Positions 41,632-53,562 of a stretch of DNA of 64,000 bases are shown in pieces. The position numbers were made by a program, and so were the translations under genes. How positions within the stretch are numbered: the first letter of the stretch is position 1; each line of letters opens with the position of its first letter. The notes beneath the pieces are model-generated. The model made no database searches and had not been told where the DNA came from. It saw only the letters and a list, made by a program, of their open reading frames with translations. This stretch comes from Calliopum simillimum (taxonomy: Eukaryota > Arthropoda > Insecta > Diptera > Lauxaniidae): NCBI GenBank assembly GCA_951812925.1, contig OX638371.1, forward strand, positions 45,792,101 to 45,856,100, read 5' to 3'.

Positions 41632-42436
41632 AAAACTAGTAAGGGTGTTACCTTTGGCCTGGCCAAACATTAAATACCCTACACAGCAGTATTTTAAAAA
41701 TTTTGCTAATATGGGAGGTGCCACGCCCTCCGAATGCACCCAGTTTTTTCTCAGAGTTTGCATTTATAGTTCTTAGTATTTAAGTGAAATTTGGCTGGAT
41801 TATCTAAAAAAATGTTTTCAGAATAGCGTTTTGAAGCTTTTGCTTATATGGGAGGAGCCATGCCCTCTTGTCCGATTTTGTCCAGCTTTTGCTTAAAGCT
41901 TGCATTTATAGTTTTTAGTGTCCGAGTCAAATCTAGTTCGATTATCTCAAAAAAACGCTTTCTGTACACCGTTTTGAAGCTTTTACTTATATGAGAGGTG
42001 CCACGCCCTCTTGCCCGAATTCGACCAGTTTTTTGTCAGAGCTTGCGCTGACAATTCGTAGTATTTATATGTATTTTGGTTGCGTTGTTGAGAAAAATAC
42101 TCAAAAATTTGCATTTTGAAGACATTTTTGGTATGGGCGGTAGGCGTGCCCGTTGACCGATTTCGCTCATTTTCAATCCCACGAGCTAACTTTGATGACG
42201 GAGGCTGTGTACCAAATTTCATTGAATTATCTTGCTTAGTTTTCCCAAAAAATGTATTTCCACACACAGCCGTTACCCAGCCAGCCAGCCAGCCAGACAG
42301 ACGGACATGGCTATATCGTCTCAGGAGGTGACGCTGATCAAGAATATATATACTTTTCCATATCTGCCACGCCTCCTTCTCTGCGTTACAAACGGAAGGA
42401 CAAAGTGAATATACCCTGGGTGTAGGGTATAAAAAT
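41632..42436 (+). mobile_element. DINE-1/mini-me-like repeat, copy 2
   Basis: From AAAACTAGTAAGGGTGTTAC to CCTGGGTGTAGGGTATAAAA. Three internal units of about 140 bp each carry ATGGGAGGTGCCACGCCCTC or variants. The (GTCY)n stretch is CCAGCCAGCCAGCCAGACAG, and the core GATCAAGAATATATATAC follows. No coding. Confidence 0.72.
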
Positions 42437-42527
42437 ACATATATTTAATAAATTACCAAAATAAAAATTGACAACAACAACATTAGCTGCAGCTAACCGC
42501 AATCGACGCAAACCAAGCAAAGGGCTT

Positions 42528-42775
42528 CACGGTGGTTTTTAAAAAATTTCAACTTTTTGAAATACCACCCGCGATTTTTTTCGGGGATAGTGTTGGGGGA
42601 CCCTTCTAGTATCAGAATCCGGCAACCGCGAAATCGAACGTCCAGCCGTTTTTTTTTTTCGACATTTTAGTTTTTTTTAACGATTTTTGAGAATGTCTCG
42701 GATTTATATACATATTATGTACACATATATATGTATGTACGTACATATATATACTTGTATATGTATATATGTGTA

Positions 42776-42808
<33 letters not shown>

Positions 42809-44397
42809 TGCATACATACATATAAAAGGTATCGTTTCCGCACCATTTATTTTAAAAAAAAATCGGTTTTTTCGTATATAAAAGAACACAAACAAAAACC
42901 GGATACAGCAATAGTCACTCCAGATGTGATTTTTGATGCTTAATCCAAATCCGGTCTTAGAATTGCTCTATTACATCTGGACTTTGAGATATCCTTACAT
43001 ATATGTATAAAGGACACCACTTTTTTTCCTATTTTTGAAGTTATATAACAAGATAAGATAATATTATGCCGTAAAATCTGGTATGACATTTAATAGCTCT
43101 AGTTTTTTTCTTGAAAACTCAATCAAACCGATAACGATATCTTTTTTTTTGTCGGAGATATCTTTACCTAAATAGTTAAAAAAGTGCAAAAACACGATTT
43201 TTGGCTATATTGGATGTTATATGCAGGACACACAAAATTCTTCTGTGAATTTCTATTCCCAGAAGCATTTAGTACTTTCTTTTGGCTTTCAATTGAGCTA
43301 TTAAATGTTTATCTGCAATATTTCTCTGCAAAGTTATGTTAACTTTAAAATCACACCATGAAACTCAAAGTGAAAAATCTCGGTTTTCGGCTATATTTGA
43401 GGTTGTATACAGTGCGGACGAAACTCGTCTGCTCTTTTTTACTAACCGACACATTTAAAACCATTCTTTATCTTCAAAATTAGCTAATGACGACATGTTG
43501 CAGCAATACGTATATAAGAAATACTCGTACACTATATTTTAGTGGCACCCCTGTGAGTTTGCACTTCATAATGTAATTTTTAAATGGTCATAACTTTGTA
43601 GAGGAATATTGCAGATGAACATTTAATAGCTCAATTGAAAGCCAAAAGAAAGTACTAAATGCTTCTGGTAATAGAAATTCACAGAAGAATTTTGTGTGTC
43701 CTGCATATAACATCCAATATAGCCAAAAATCGTGTTTTTGCACTTTTTTAACTTTTTAGGTAAAGATATCTCCGACAAAAAAAAAGATATCGTTATCGGT
43801 TTGATTGAGTTTTCAAGAAAAAAACTAGGGCTATTAACTGTCTTACCAGATTTTACGGCATAATATTATCTTATCTTGTTATATAACTTCAAAAATAGGA
43901 AAAAAAGTGGTGTCCTTTATACATATATGTAGGGATATCTCAAAGTCCAGAAGTAATAGAGCAATTCTAAGACCGGATTCGGATTAAGCATCAAAAATCA
44001 CATCTGGAGTGACTATTGCTGTATCCGGTTTTTGTTTGTGTTTTTTTATATACGAAAAAACCGATTTTTTTTTTAAATAAATGGTGCGGAAACGATACCT
44101 TTGATATGTATGTATGCATGTATGTATATATATATACTTATATATATATTACACATATATACATATACAAGTATATATATGTACGTACATACATATATAT
44201 GTGTACATAATATGTATATAAATCCGAGACATTCTCAAAAATCGTTAAAAAAACTAAAATGTCGAAAAAAAAAAAACGGCTGGACGTTCGATTTCGCGGT
44301 TCCCGGATTCTGATACTAGAAGGGTCCCCCAACACTATCCCCGAAAAAAATCGCGGGTGGTATTTCAAAAAGTTGAAATTTTTTAAAAACCACCGTG
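42528..44397. mobile_element. 1.87-kb hairpin element, 4-bp target duplication GCTT
   Basis: Ends CACGGTGGTTTTTAAA and its complement TTTAAAAACCACCGTG. GCTT at 42524-42527 and 44398-44401. Arms of about 810 bp pair over almost their whole length, including a TATA/GTAC-rich stretch near 42705-42825; the loop is about 250 bp (43345-43595). CAC termini and a 4-bp duplication fit Chapaev-type (CMC) elements, but there is no transposase. Open frames in the arms are repeat shadows. Confidence 0.85.
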
Positions 44398-44774
44398 GCT
44401 TTCTATAGCTCCAACTTGCTTGTACTGTTGTTGTTTTTGTTTTTTTGCACATTCCGTCGCACAGTGGTCCCAAAGTGTGTTTTTTATATAAAAACGCACT
44501 GTATAAAGATTTCAATGATGGGGGCTCATAGGTAATTGAACAACGATAAAATTAAGCCACCGCTTTCTGGAAAAAATACCGTTTCGACCTCTTTTCTGTG
44601 GGCTCAAACTCGAAAAATCGAAAACGGAAAATTTTCAGAATTCTACTATTCGAAAACCAATCATATGGGCCTTATTGTAAATCTGAAGGGAGTTCCATTC
44701 TCTCCCTCCCGGGGAAGGAGCACTGGAAGTAGTGAATATTTCATGAATGGAAACTCCCCTTCCTGCAGGGATAC

Positions 44775-45605
44775 TTTTTTATACCCTACACCCAGGGTAT
44801 ATTCACTTTGTCCTTCCGTTTGTAACGCAGAGAAGGAGGCGTGGCAGATATAGAAAAGTATATATATTCTTGATCAGCGTCACCTCCTGAGTCGATATAG
44901 CCATGTCCGTCTGTCTGGCTGGCTGGCTGGGTGGCTGGGTGGCTGGCTGGGTGGCTAGCTGGGTGGCTGGCTGGGTGGCTGGCTGTGTGTTGAAATACAC
45001 TTTTTGGGAAAACTGAGCAAGATAATTCAATGAAATTTAGTACACTGCCTCCGTCGTCAAAGTTAGCTCGGGGGATTGAAAATGAGCAAAATCGGTCAAC
45101 AGACACGCCTACCGCCCATACAGAAATACAGTATTTTTCACGACAATGCAACCACAATACACATAAGTACTACAAATTGTAAGCGCAAGCTCTGATAAAA
45201 AACTGAGCGAATTCGGACAAGGGGGCGTGGCACCTCCCATATAAGCAAAAGCTTCAAAACGCTATACTGAAAGCGTTTTTTGAGATATTCGAACCAACTT
45301 CGACTCAGACACTAAAAATTATAAATGAAAGCTCTCAGCAAAAATTGGTTGAAATCGTACAAGGGGGCGTGGCACCTCCCATATAAGCAAAAGTTTCAAA
45401 ATGCTATACTGGAAAAGTTTTTTTGAGATAATCCAACTAAATTTCACTCTGACACTAAAAACTATAAATGCAAGCTCTGAACAAAAACTGGGTGTACTCG
45501 GACAAGAGGGCGTGGCACCTCTCATATAAGCAAAATTTTCAAAATACTGCAGTGTAGGGTATTTATTTTTTGGCCAGGCCAAAATTTACACCCTTACTAG
45601 TTTTA
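44775..45605 (-). mobile_element. DINE-1/mini-me-like repeat, copy 3
   Basis: Inverted copy: starts ATACCCTACACCCAGGGTAT and ends TTTACACCCTTACTAGTTTT. The (GTCY)n stretch is expanded to alternating GGCTGGCTGGGTGGCT units (44920-44990). Three GGGCGTGGCACCTCCCAT units lie at about 45223, 45365 and 45507. Nested in the foldback element. Confidence 0.72.
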
Positions 45606-45616
45606 TTTTAATATCG

Positions 45617-45860
45617 TTGACATTTTCAGAAATAACCAGTTTGCAACGCTGTGTTTTTCCAAGAGAGTTGACATTTTATACAAAAACAACATCTGGCAAC
45701 GCTGAGTCTTTCCCATATCTTTGACATTATGCGCAAACAACCAATCTGAACGCTGATTTTTTCCAATTTCGTGGACATTTTGCACAAAAAAAAACATGTG
45801 GCAACGCTTTTTTCCATAAATCGTTGACATTTTTTTCCATTTTCCACTGGATATTGACAG
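45617..45860. repeat. Minisatellite, four units of about 55-60 bp
   Basis: Each unit contains GTTGACATTTT (or GGACATTTT) followed by GCAACGCTG and a TTTTTCC run. Lies in the foldback element, right of the DINE-like insertion. Confidence 0.65.
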
Positions 45861-46439
45861 CTGGCTTATAAAAAAAAAATAAACAAGAAAAAGCAATTGC
45901 AAAAGAAGAAAAAGAAAAAGAAGCAATTGCAGCAGTGAAATTTAAGTTAACGCTTTGCTTTTTAAAATAAAAAATCTCTTTTTAATAATTTTTGTGGTTT
46001 TGAAAAATCAAAAGATTGCACCAAAAAGTTTCCAAAAAAAAAAAAAATTAAGTGAAAAGTAGTTTTAGCAGAACCAGTATAAATTGGAAACGCTTAAAAA
46101 CTTTAGTGTCATATGAAAGCTATTTCAATAACCTTTAAAATTGTTGTACTAAAGTTTTTATTTGTCAAACGTTATTTATAATTATTCATTTATACTTTAG
46201 TACTCCCTAGCAAAATTTAACAAATAAAAGTTAAAAAACTCGCTCCCAACTTATTGCCGATTACATAATTTTTCCAGTGAATTTTCCCTTTCCACGAAAT
46301 TTTTTTTTGCGATTGCAAACCAGGTAGGTAGCGAATAAATTCTCGAGAATATTTATTTACGATAAGGCCCATGATTTTTTTTTTTTTTTTTTTTGTAATG
46401 GGTAGATACGTTGTCTTTTGAGGTCTTTGATAACTTATT

Positions 46440-47560
46440 TTTTCAAAATTCCTTCGCCTTCGTCCGGTTTATTAAAAACATTAATAACTCAAAAACCATT
46501 GTTCCGATTTAAGTGATTTTTTTTTGTTGATAGGAATGTTGCTTAGTAAAGACCTGTTATAAAATTTTTTCAAAAACCCTTCGGCTTCGTCCGGAATAAT
46601 AAAAATCTTAATAACTTGGGAGACACTGAACTGATTTGTGTGATTTTTTTTAATGGGTAGATACGTTACCCGGTAAGGTTTTGTAAAATTTATTTCTTGA
46701 AAAATCACTCGGCTTCGTCCGGATAATAAAAATCTTAATAACTCGAAAAATATTGAACCGATTTGGGTGATTGTTTTTTAATGTGTAGATACGTTGCCCG
46801 GTAATGTTTTACAAAATTAATTTTTTCAAAATTCCTTCGGCTTCGTCCGGTAAATTGAAAAATCTTAATAAATCGGAAGCAATTATTCCGATTTGAATGA
46901 TTTTTGTTTTATGATAGGTAGATTATATTTCCTAGTAAAGTCATCTCATATGCACTTTACGAAATTCCTTCGGTGACTTCCGCGATATTAAAAAATAAAA
47001 TAAATTTCACCTCGTTAACTAACTTTCTGTACGTTCCGAGGTGATAACGGTTTGAATAAAAGAAACAATTCAATAGAATAAGATATTTGAATAATAAAAA
47101 AAAACTCATAAAAACTTTTTTAGTTTTTGATATCAAAGACGTTTCCGAAGGAATTTTCGAATAGGGTACATTATTAAACTTTACTAGAAAACACATGTAT
47201 CCACAAAAAAAAAATTCACCCAAATCGGATGAGCGTTTCTCGAATTATTAAGACTTTTAATATCCCGGACGAAGCCGAAGGAATTTTGAAAAAATTAATT
47301 TTACAAAACCTTACCGAGCAACGGATCTACCCATAAAAAAAAATCACCCAAATCAGTTCAGTGTTTCCCAAGTTACAAGATTTTTAATATCCCGGACGAA
47401 GCCGAAGGATTTTTGAAAAAATTTTATAACATAACTTTACTAGGCAACATATCTATCAACAAAAAAAATCACTCAAATCGGAATAATAGTTCTCGAGCTA
47501 TTAAGTTTTTTCATATACCGGACGAAGCCGAAGGAATTTTGTAAAAATAAGTTTTTAAAA
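46440..47560. repeat. Inverted tandem arrays with CTTCGGCTTCGTCCGG units
   Basis: Forward units at about 46450, 46580, 46700 and 46834; inverted units CCGGACGAAGCCGAAGG at about 47267, 47391 and 47517. Spacing is 110-135 bp. The words AATCTTAATAACT and TAGATACGTTGCCCGG recur in each unit. Core of the foldback element. Confidence 0.75.
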
Positions 47561-47939
47561 ACCTCAACGAGCAACGTATCTGCCCATTAAAAAAAAAATC
47601 ATAAAAATCGGATGCTTGGTTTTCGAATAGTAGAATTCTGAAAATTTTCCGTTTTCGATTTTTCGAGTTTGGGCCAACAGAAAAGTGGTCGAAACGTTTT
47701 TTTTTCCAAAAAGCGGTGGCCTAATTTTTTCCTTGTTTAATTATCTATAAAACCCCATCATTGAAATCTTTGCACAGTGCGTCCCCAAGCGGGCAAAAAA
47801 TTTTGATATAAAAAAAACTTTGGGACCACTGTGCGTCGTCTCACAAGGCATAATACTGTCGTACAGCATTTTATTTGCGCTCTTTTTGTATTTTTGGTTA
47901 CACCATCAATTGTTCAATTTTTCTTAACACTACGGGTGT

Positions 47940-50247
47940 CCCAGATGTCGAAAAACTTTCGTATAGATTTTTGCATTATCTGTGGCCTGAGGGCGAATTT
48001 TTTTTCTGTCTATGCCCATGTCTCTAACATAAGCCTTAAATAATGGCTATAGGTGAAACCCAGGCGTGTTCGGATGCAGATCTGCTTGATTTTAATATAC
48101 CTGGGTATCACTTATTGCTATTGTTCTCTGCACATAGGAGTCTCGCTCTTTATATTCGCAGCGATGTTCCGTACCAGTGCCAGCACATCCAGTCGCACAT
48201 CCTGCATTTTTGCTTCATTTATAGAAGCCCAAATTAAGGGAGGAATCCTACTTTTGATAAAGTGGACTTCCTCTCTGATTTGATTTCTCAGATTTTGGAG
48301 TCGTGCACGGACAGTGAAATCGTTGTTGCTAGAGATTTCAATGTCCATAACTCCAATTGGCTGCGCCATTCCAGTCGTACAACTCCTGAAGGCCGTTAAG
48401 TTGAGCTCTTTGCCGAGTTAAACCAACTAACTCAACTAGTGAATGACCCCACATATATACCTCGTGATAGGGGGCATAGCCTTAGTATTCTAGACCTTTT
48501 TCTGACGTCGCATCATGAGAAATATGATGTTTCTATCTCTGCACCTTGGTAATTCGGACCATTGTACCATTTCCGCTGCTTTTTCATATACTAGCCCCGT
48601 TTCACCCAAATCGCCGAAACGAACGGTATGGCCTTATGATAAAGCAAATTGGGATGCGTTTAATAATTTTTATCGCAGTTTCAATTGGAAATTGTGTTTC
48701 ACTGACAGAAACATAAATGCCGCGGCTTTACTGGTGCAGGAAATTATTTTATTGGGTATGAGGTCCTTCATTCCTAATAAAAAAGTTAGCATCAAACCTA
48801 AGGACCATTCTTGGTTTGATGAGACTTGCAGTCAGGTCCAAAGAGGAAGTGTTCCAAAATTAACGTTCCAACAGGAATGCCGATACTGAAAGACTTCGCA
48901 GTGAGGCTAGAAATCGCTGTAATGCCACGATTCAGCGCGAAAATCATCTTCACGAGCTTGAAATGCGCAAAAGAATCCTTTTACTACCGAAAGGTAGTAA
49001 AAACTTTTGGTCGTTTGTTAAGAGAGTGAAGAATCAGTCTTCATCGTCTATTCCAACTCTCTTTATGAACGACCAAATCTTCACTGATCCCGTTGATAAA
49101 GCTAATCCTTTGGCTAGCATCTTTTCTAAGAATACTACTCTGCCTGATAGCAATCAACTACCGCCGAACATCGAGAGAAAGTCCTCGGCAATGCCAAGGA
49201 TCTTCTTTCGAACTAGGGCGGTAGAAAAGGTCCTTGCTAACCTCAATATTAACAAAGCGTCAGGGCCGGATAGCATATCAGCCCATGTGTTGCGCAAGTG
49301 CGCCGCAACACTAGCTCGCCCATTAAGGAATTTATTTAGCATTTCATACACTTGTGGTGAATTTCTATCATGTTGGAAGGTTGCTAATGGCCAGCCAGTA
49401 CCCAAAAAGGCGAGGCTAACAACCCCAATAATTATCGGCCCATTGCAATTTGCTCAGCGCTCTCCAAAGTTATGGAAACCGTTTTAAACTTTCACTATAT
49501 GAATTATTTGGAGTGCAACGAATTACTTAATGATCGCCAATATGGCTTAAGGAGAGCTCGCTCTACTGGTGACTTAATGGCGTTCGTCACTGAGAGGTGG
49601 GACCAATGTGTCCACCTTCTGGGTGAAAGTATGGTTGTTGCTCTGGATAATTCTAAAGCTTTTGATCGTGTGTGGCATAGCGCCCTCGTTACAAAACTAA
49701 TTGCATATGGCGTCGGTGATTCCTTCGCTCGTTGGATAACGAGCTTTTGCAGTGGCCGTTCTATTAGTGTTGTCGAAGACAGTTTCACATCTAGCGAATA
49801 CTCCATTAACGCTGGAATTCCTGAGGGTTCGGACCTATCCCCGTCGCTTTTTCTTGTTTTCATCGATGACCTCCTGTCATCGACCATTAATCCAATCCAC
49901 TCCTTTGCGGATGACAGCAGTATTTGTCATTCATATTTCTTCAAAAATCGTCCAAGCTCTGAGGAAATTGAGAGAGGTGGTATATGAAGGTCACACTCAC
50001 AAATGACCTCAAAACAATCTCCGAGTGGGGTCGAGCTAATCGAGTCGAATTCAACGCTAGCAAAACCCATTTCTATCTGTTGTCTCACAGACGAGTGGAT
50101 TGTCCCCCTCCACTCCTCAATATTGCCGGCGTAGACATTATGAGATCAGCAACTCTTGACGTTCTGGACATATCGATCCAAGCTGATCTGAGGTGGACAG
50201 ATCATGTATTCGATGTGTCGAAAGTAGCAGCGTTGGTTTAAGTAATA
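47940..50247 (+). pseudogene. APE-type non-LTR retrotransposon ORF2 (endonuclease and RT)
   Basis: Endonuclease blocks: ETQACSDADLLDFNIPGYHL (48055), then EIVVARDFNVHNSNWL (48315), where GDFN is expected and Arg replaces Gly, and GNSDHC near 48550. RT blocks: NINKASGPDSISAHVLRKCA (49247), DNSKAFDRVWH (49649), NAGIPEGSDLSPSLFLVFID (49810) and SFADDSS with the catalytic FADD (49902). At least six frameshifts or stops. No ORF1 seen. It ends in an A-run at 50247-50261 before the RT C-terminus is complete. Jockey/CR1-like group; exact clade undecided. Confidence 0.8.
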
Positions 50248-50340
50248 AAAAAAAAAAAAACAATGTAACACGTCACAAGCGTCGCAATTCTTGCAAAGTT
50301 CAAAGAAAACGTGTGCGTGTGGTGCTGAAAAAAAAGTAAA

Positions 50341-50445
50341 ATGGATAATACCGAAGAGTACGAGGACGTTGAATACCAAACCACTAAAGAAGAAATCGAT
50401 CCGGATGATGAACTTCTGGAACTTTTAAAAGTTTTTAAATTGTAA
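50341..50445 (+). CDS. Small acidic ORF, 34 aa, unknown
   Basis: ATG at 50341 preceded by AAAAGTAAA, reading MDNTEEYEDVEYQTTKEEID and ending LKVFKL. Acidic, with higher GC than its surroundings. It could be the first exon of a host gene copy or a relic from a retroposed transcript. No homology recognised; no downstream exon identified. Confidence 0.2.
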   Translation: MDNTEEYEDVEYQTTKEEIDPDDELLELLKVFKL

Positions 50446-50594
50446 AATTTTTTTGCAACATTGGAATGTAGGTACATTTGTAATTTGTGAAACAATCATA
50501 CACACATACATTCATAGAGCATCAAAAAATTGATAGCGTCGTCGCTTCGTATTAATGTTGTATTTTTTTTATTCTGTAGATCTGTAGATCATAC

Positions 50595-50711
50595 GAGGGG
50601 CACTACTTATGTTTCGGGAACTAGCAACACTAATGTTAATAACTAAAATCTGGCAACACCATAATAAAGTTTGAGTGTATGCGTTGAGTAGCAGAAATGC
50701 AAATAGTAAGA
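50595..50711. mobile_element. Possible mariner end fragment
   Basis: ACGAGGGGCACTACTTATGT followed by TTTCGGGAACTAGCAACAC is reminiscent of a mariner 5' end. No second terminus or transposase. Weak. Confidence 0.25.
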
Positions 50712-51290
50712 TGAAAAGATGGAAGGCCATCTTAGAGGAGTATAATTATGAAATTACCTGGCAAAGCAAATATTGTAGCAGATACTCTATCTAGGATGCC
50801 GGCGGAAATCAATTCATTAACACCCACGTACAAAGCGATGACAGTTCTAGTGAAAATCTAATACCTTATGTCGAAGCATAATACCTTATGTTTAAGAACC
50901 AAATTTTACTAAAGGAAGACCAAACATCGACATATCAGTTTCAAATAGTATTCCCAGGAATTCACAGACATATTATAACGGAACAAAATTATTCGGAAGA
51001 GAAACTTATTTCAATTTTTAAAAGGTACCTAAATCCGTCTGTTGTAAATGGTATCCAGACCGCAGAACGAATTATGGGTATGATTCAAAATTTTTATCCT
51101 CTTCACTTTTCAAATTACAAAGCACGCTACACCCAAAAACTTGTCCTAGATGTTACTAATGAACAAGAACAAGAAAACACGTAACCGTGCGCATCGTAAT
51201 GCTCTTCAAAATAAAGCCCAAATCCTTGAAAGATTCTACTTTCCAACCATGATGAAAGTTAACACGTTAGCAAAGCGAATTCCCTTTCAT
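50712..51290 (+). pseudogene. pol: Gypsy pol fragment D (RNase H end to integrase zinc region)
   Basis: KRWKAILEEYNYEI followed by an ADTLSRMP-type block (50712-50800) is the RNase H/connection end, as at 55957-56050 in element E. 50888-51184 is open, with VFPGIHRHIITEQNYSEEKL and RYLNPSVVNGIQTAERIMGM, parallel to ARLSPSVINGIKIPENNIQL in element E. NRAHRNALQNKAQILERFYF is the integrase zinc region. It breaks off directly before the LTR at 51294. Confidence 0.7.
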
Positions 51291-51293
51291 TGT

Positions 51294-52336
51294 TGCTGAC
51301 CAAGCGTCTGCTGTGTGCAACGTGATCCGCACGCGAGTTACGTCATTGGACAATGCACCAAATGTACCAACAACTCATCCACCTTTCAAAATCAATTTCA
51401 GCAAGTGAAATTGAAGTACAACTAACGATAAACGTTGCGTTGCCTTTGTGAAATGTGAATGAACCTCTGTCAACACCTAAAGTGCCGAAACCAAGCGCAT
51501 ATCACATTTCACAAAATACAACAAAACATAAATAACAATATATAAAATGTAAAAGAAAAAGAAATAAAAATAAAGAAAGAAAAATAAATAATGCATCGCT
51601 TTGATACTTGCAGAGCTGAAATTAAGTGCATATAACATTTCACGAAATGCAACAAACTCAACGTTGTTTCCTTTCAATGTGAATGAACTAGTTTGGGTAC
51701 TTGAGATATCAGAGTCCAACACATATAACATTACCCAATTCTGTTTACATTATAAATAATAAGCAAAATTGGACACAATAAATTAAATGCTGAAATTGAT
51801 CTTTTCATAAGTAGAATGAATCTTTTTTTATATTGTAAACAAAAATCAAACGAATCGATTTTGCCTTTAAAGAATAAATAAAAAGAGAAGAAAATGTAAA
51901 ATGAGCAAAATCGAACCAAATAAAATATTTTTATGTCATAAGAAATTTAGTCTTAAGATTCAACTCAACCAAAAAGGTTGTAATATTCATAATAAATAAA
52001 ATTCAAGAAAAACTCAAGTTTTTTATTTTGGCAAATAGAACCCAAGTTTTATTTATACTTCATTCGCGCGACTGCGACGTCGTTATGGCCACGTCAACGC
52101 ACCACAACGTGGGAATCGCGGATTCAGCAGATTTATATTACGTTAGCATAAGGAATTAGCCTAGCTTATTTTAATTTAGTTTTAGGAATTCATTCTTAGT
52201 TCGGCATCGGTAGGAATAGGTAATAAAAATGTTAAAACCTAGATCTGTGTTACTTAATTAATTTCAGAATGATATGGAGCCAGTGGCCGGCTCCCAACGT
52301 TAATTTTTTTCAATTGTTCCGCCGCACACTTGTTAA
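51294..52336 (+). repeat. 5' LTR of gypsy element E
   Basis: Starts TGCTGACCAAGCGTCTGCTG and ends CCGCACACTTGTTAA before the primer-binding site. The first 60 bp and last 300 bp match the 3' LTR (59725-60383), but the middle differs: here about 600 bp contain duplicated units with CATTTCAC(A/G)AAAT and ATGTGAATGAAC words. About 1043 bp. Confidence 0.72.
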
Positions 52337-52337
52337 C

Positions 52338-52357
52338 TGGCGGCCGAGCAGGGACCC
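52338..52357 (+). promoter_or_regulatory. Primer-binding site of gypsy E
   Basis: TGGCGGCCGAGCAGGGACCC follows the LTR. It is close to the tRNA-Lys type seen at 26055, with GG in place of GC at positions 5-6. Confidence 0.6.
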
Positions 52358-52557
52358 GCCAAAAGATTTTTGGCGGGTTCCTTAGGATATCCTTCGGAGG
52401 AATATCCTAATAAAAATTAAAAATAAAATTAATGAAATTTTTTATTTTTTTGTGTTATGAAGAATTGGAAATCCCGATGGCAGGGTTGTGGCAATCAGTG
52501 TACTAGTGCGCGGTGGCAAATAAAAAGTGATACTTATATTTATTTTATTATATTTAA

Positions 52558-52720
52558 TATATTGGAGGGTACCAGAGAATCCCCCGACCCACGGTAAGGA
52601 CCTCTGGTTGGGGAAATAAATAAATAAATAAAAAGTGATGGTACCTACGTTTGATATTTTGGGGGGTACCAGAGAATCCCCCGACCCACAGTAAGGACCT
52701 CTGGTTGGGGAAAATAATAA
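52558..52720 (+). repeat. Tandem leader repeat in gypsy E
   Basis: GGGTACCAGAGAATCCCCCG followed by ACCCAC(G/A)GTAAGGACC and TCTGGTTGGGGAAA occurs at about 52566 and again at about 52663, a spacing of about 98 bp. Lies in the untranslated leader between primer-binding site and gag. Confidence 0.75.
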
Positions 52721-53562
52721 GGTGAATGTGACAAAATAAGTAAACAATTGAGCCACAGTAACTAACCACTGCCCACTTTTGCCACCGGGAACCAATAAGA
52801 TTAATTAAATCAAATTTAAAATTATTTCTGCGGTTTAATTGAAAAAAATTTTTTTTTTATTTGTTTTTATTCAATCATTATTTTTTTTTTTTTTTTCTTT
52901 TTTTTTCCTAATACACAAGAATGGCGGCAGGGTCGGTGCATACAGGATTTGTTTGGTTTTCCGCTAAAATGGTAATCGTGGTGGTTTCGAGTCCCCGCGG
53001 AAAGCTTGGAAATTTTATTTACAGTTTACCAGTTTTTGTGAGGTGTTTTAAACAACGCCTAGAAATTTAAATAATTTTATTTTTGGCTCTGATTCGGGTA
53101 TTTTTATCCGTGCGATAGTAGTACCCACGGAGGTTTTGGTGCGTCCATTGGGCGAAGTTACTCGTACACATGAGAACACGGGTAACATTCCGCCTCCGCT
53201 ACTTTCCAACATTCACATGAGAACATGTTGGAGATCGCTAAGGATGAATACGAATTGAAATAAGTGCCCTAGTAGGTTGAATACAATTGATTTGTTGACA
53301 ACTAAACCGGATAACACGGCAATAACCAAGACTAAATGTCGCCGTTACCATAAGAACACGGTATTGTAATAACAAATAATAAAATTTTCTTTTCTCAATT
53401 CTCATTTCAAAAAAACTTGAGGAAAGAAATGCTACAATTGTAAGAAAACATAGAGACATTTATTTCAAGGATAAAAACATTATATTCGGTGAGTCGTCTC
53501 CTTTTACTTCTTTTTGATAAATTTGAATACCTAAGAAAGAAAATTTTTTTTTTTAAAAACTA
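52721..53562. other. Leader of gypsy E, noncoding
   Basis: No coding sequence recognised. Contains T-runs near 52850-52910 and short repeats of GAGAACA-type words near 53170-53230. Confidence 0.4.

Larger units (their letters stand above)
44460..47833. mobile_element. 3.37-kb foldback element with tandem-repeat arms
   Basis: Ends CACAGTGGTCCCAAAG and its complement; CGTCG duplicated at 44455-44459 and 47834-47838. The outer arms (about 200 bp) pair perfectly in large part. The right two thirds hold a second pair of inverted arrays (46440-46980 against 47140-47560), built from units of about 110-130 bp with CTTCGGCTTCGTCCGG. The left part has a small tandem array (45617-45860) and a nested DINE-like copy (44775-45605). 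No coding. It resembles Foldback-type elements of Drosophila in structure. Confidence 0.75.

Noticed and set aside
42612..44313. Tyr/Ile-rich open frames in both arms of the 1.87-kb hairpin
   Set aside because: They are translations of TATA/GTAC low-complexity DNA and mirror each other through the palindrome.
45319..45926. Minus-strand frames of 70-107 codons near the DINE-like copy
   Set aside because: They fall on tandem DINE units and the adjacent minisatellite; the proteins are repeats of the same DNA units.
49504..49887. Minus-strand 127-codon frame opposite the LINE RT
   Set aside because: Antisense shadow of the RT domain; no protein family.
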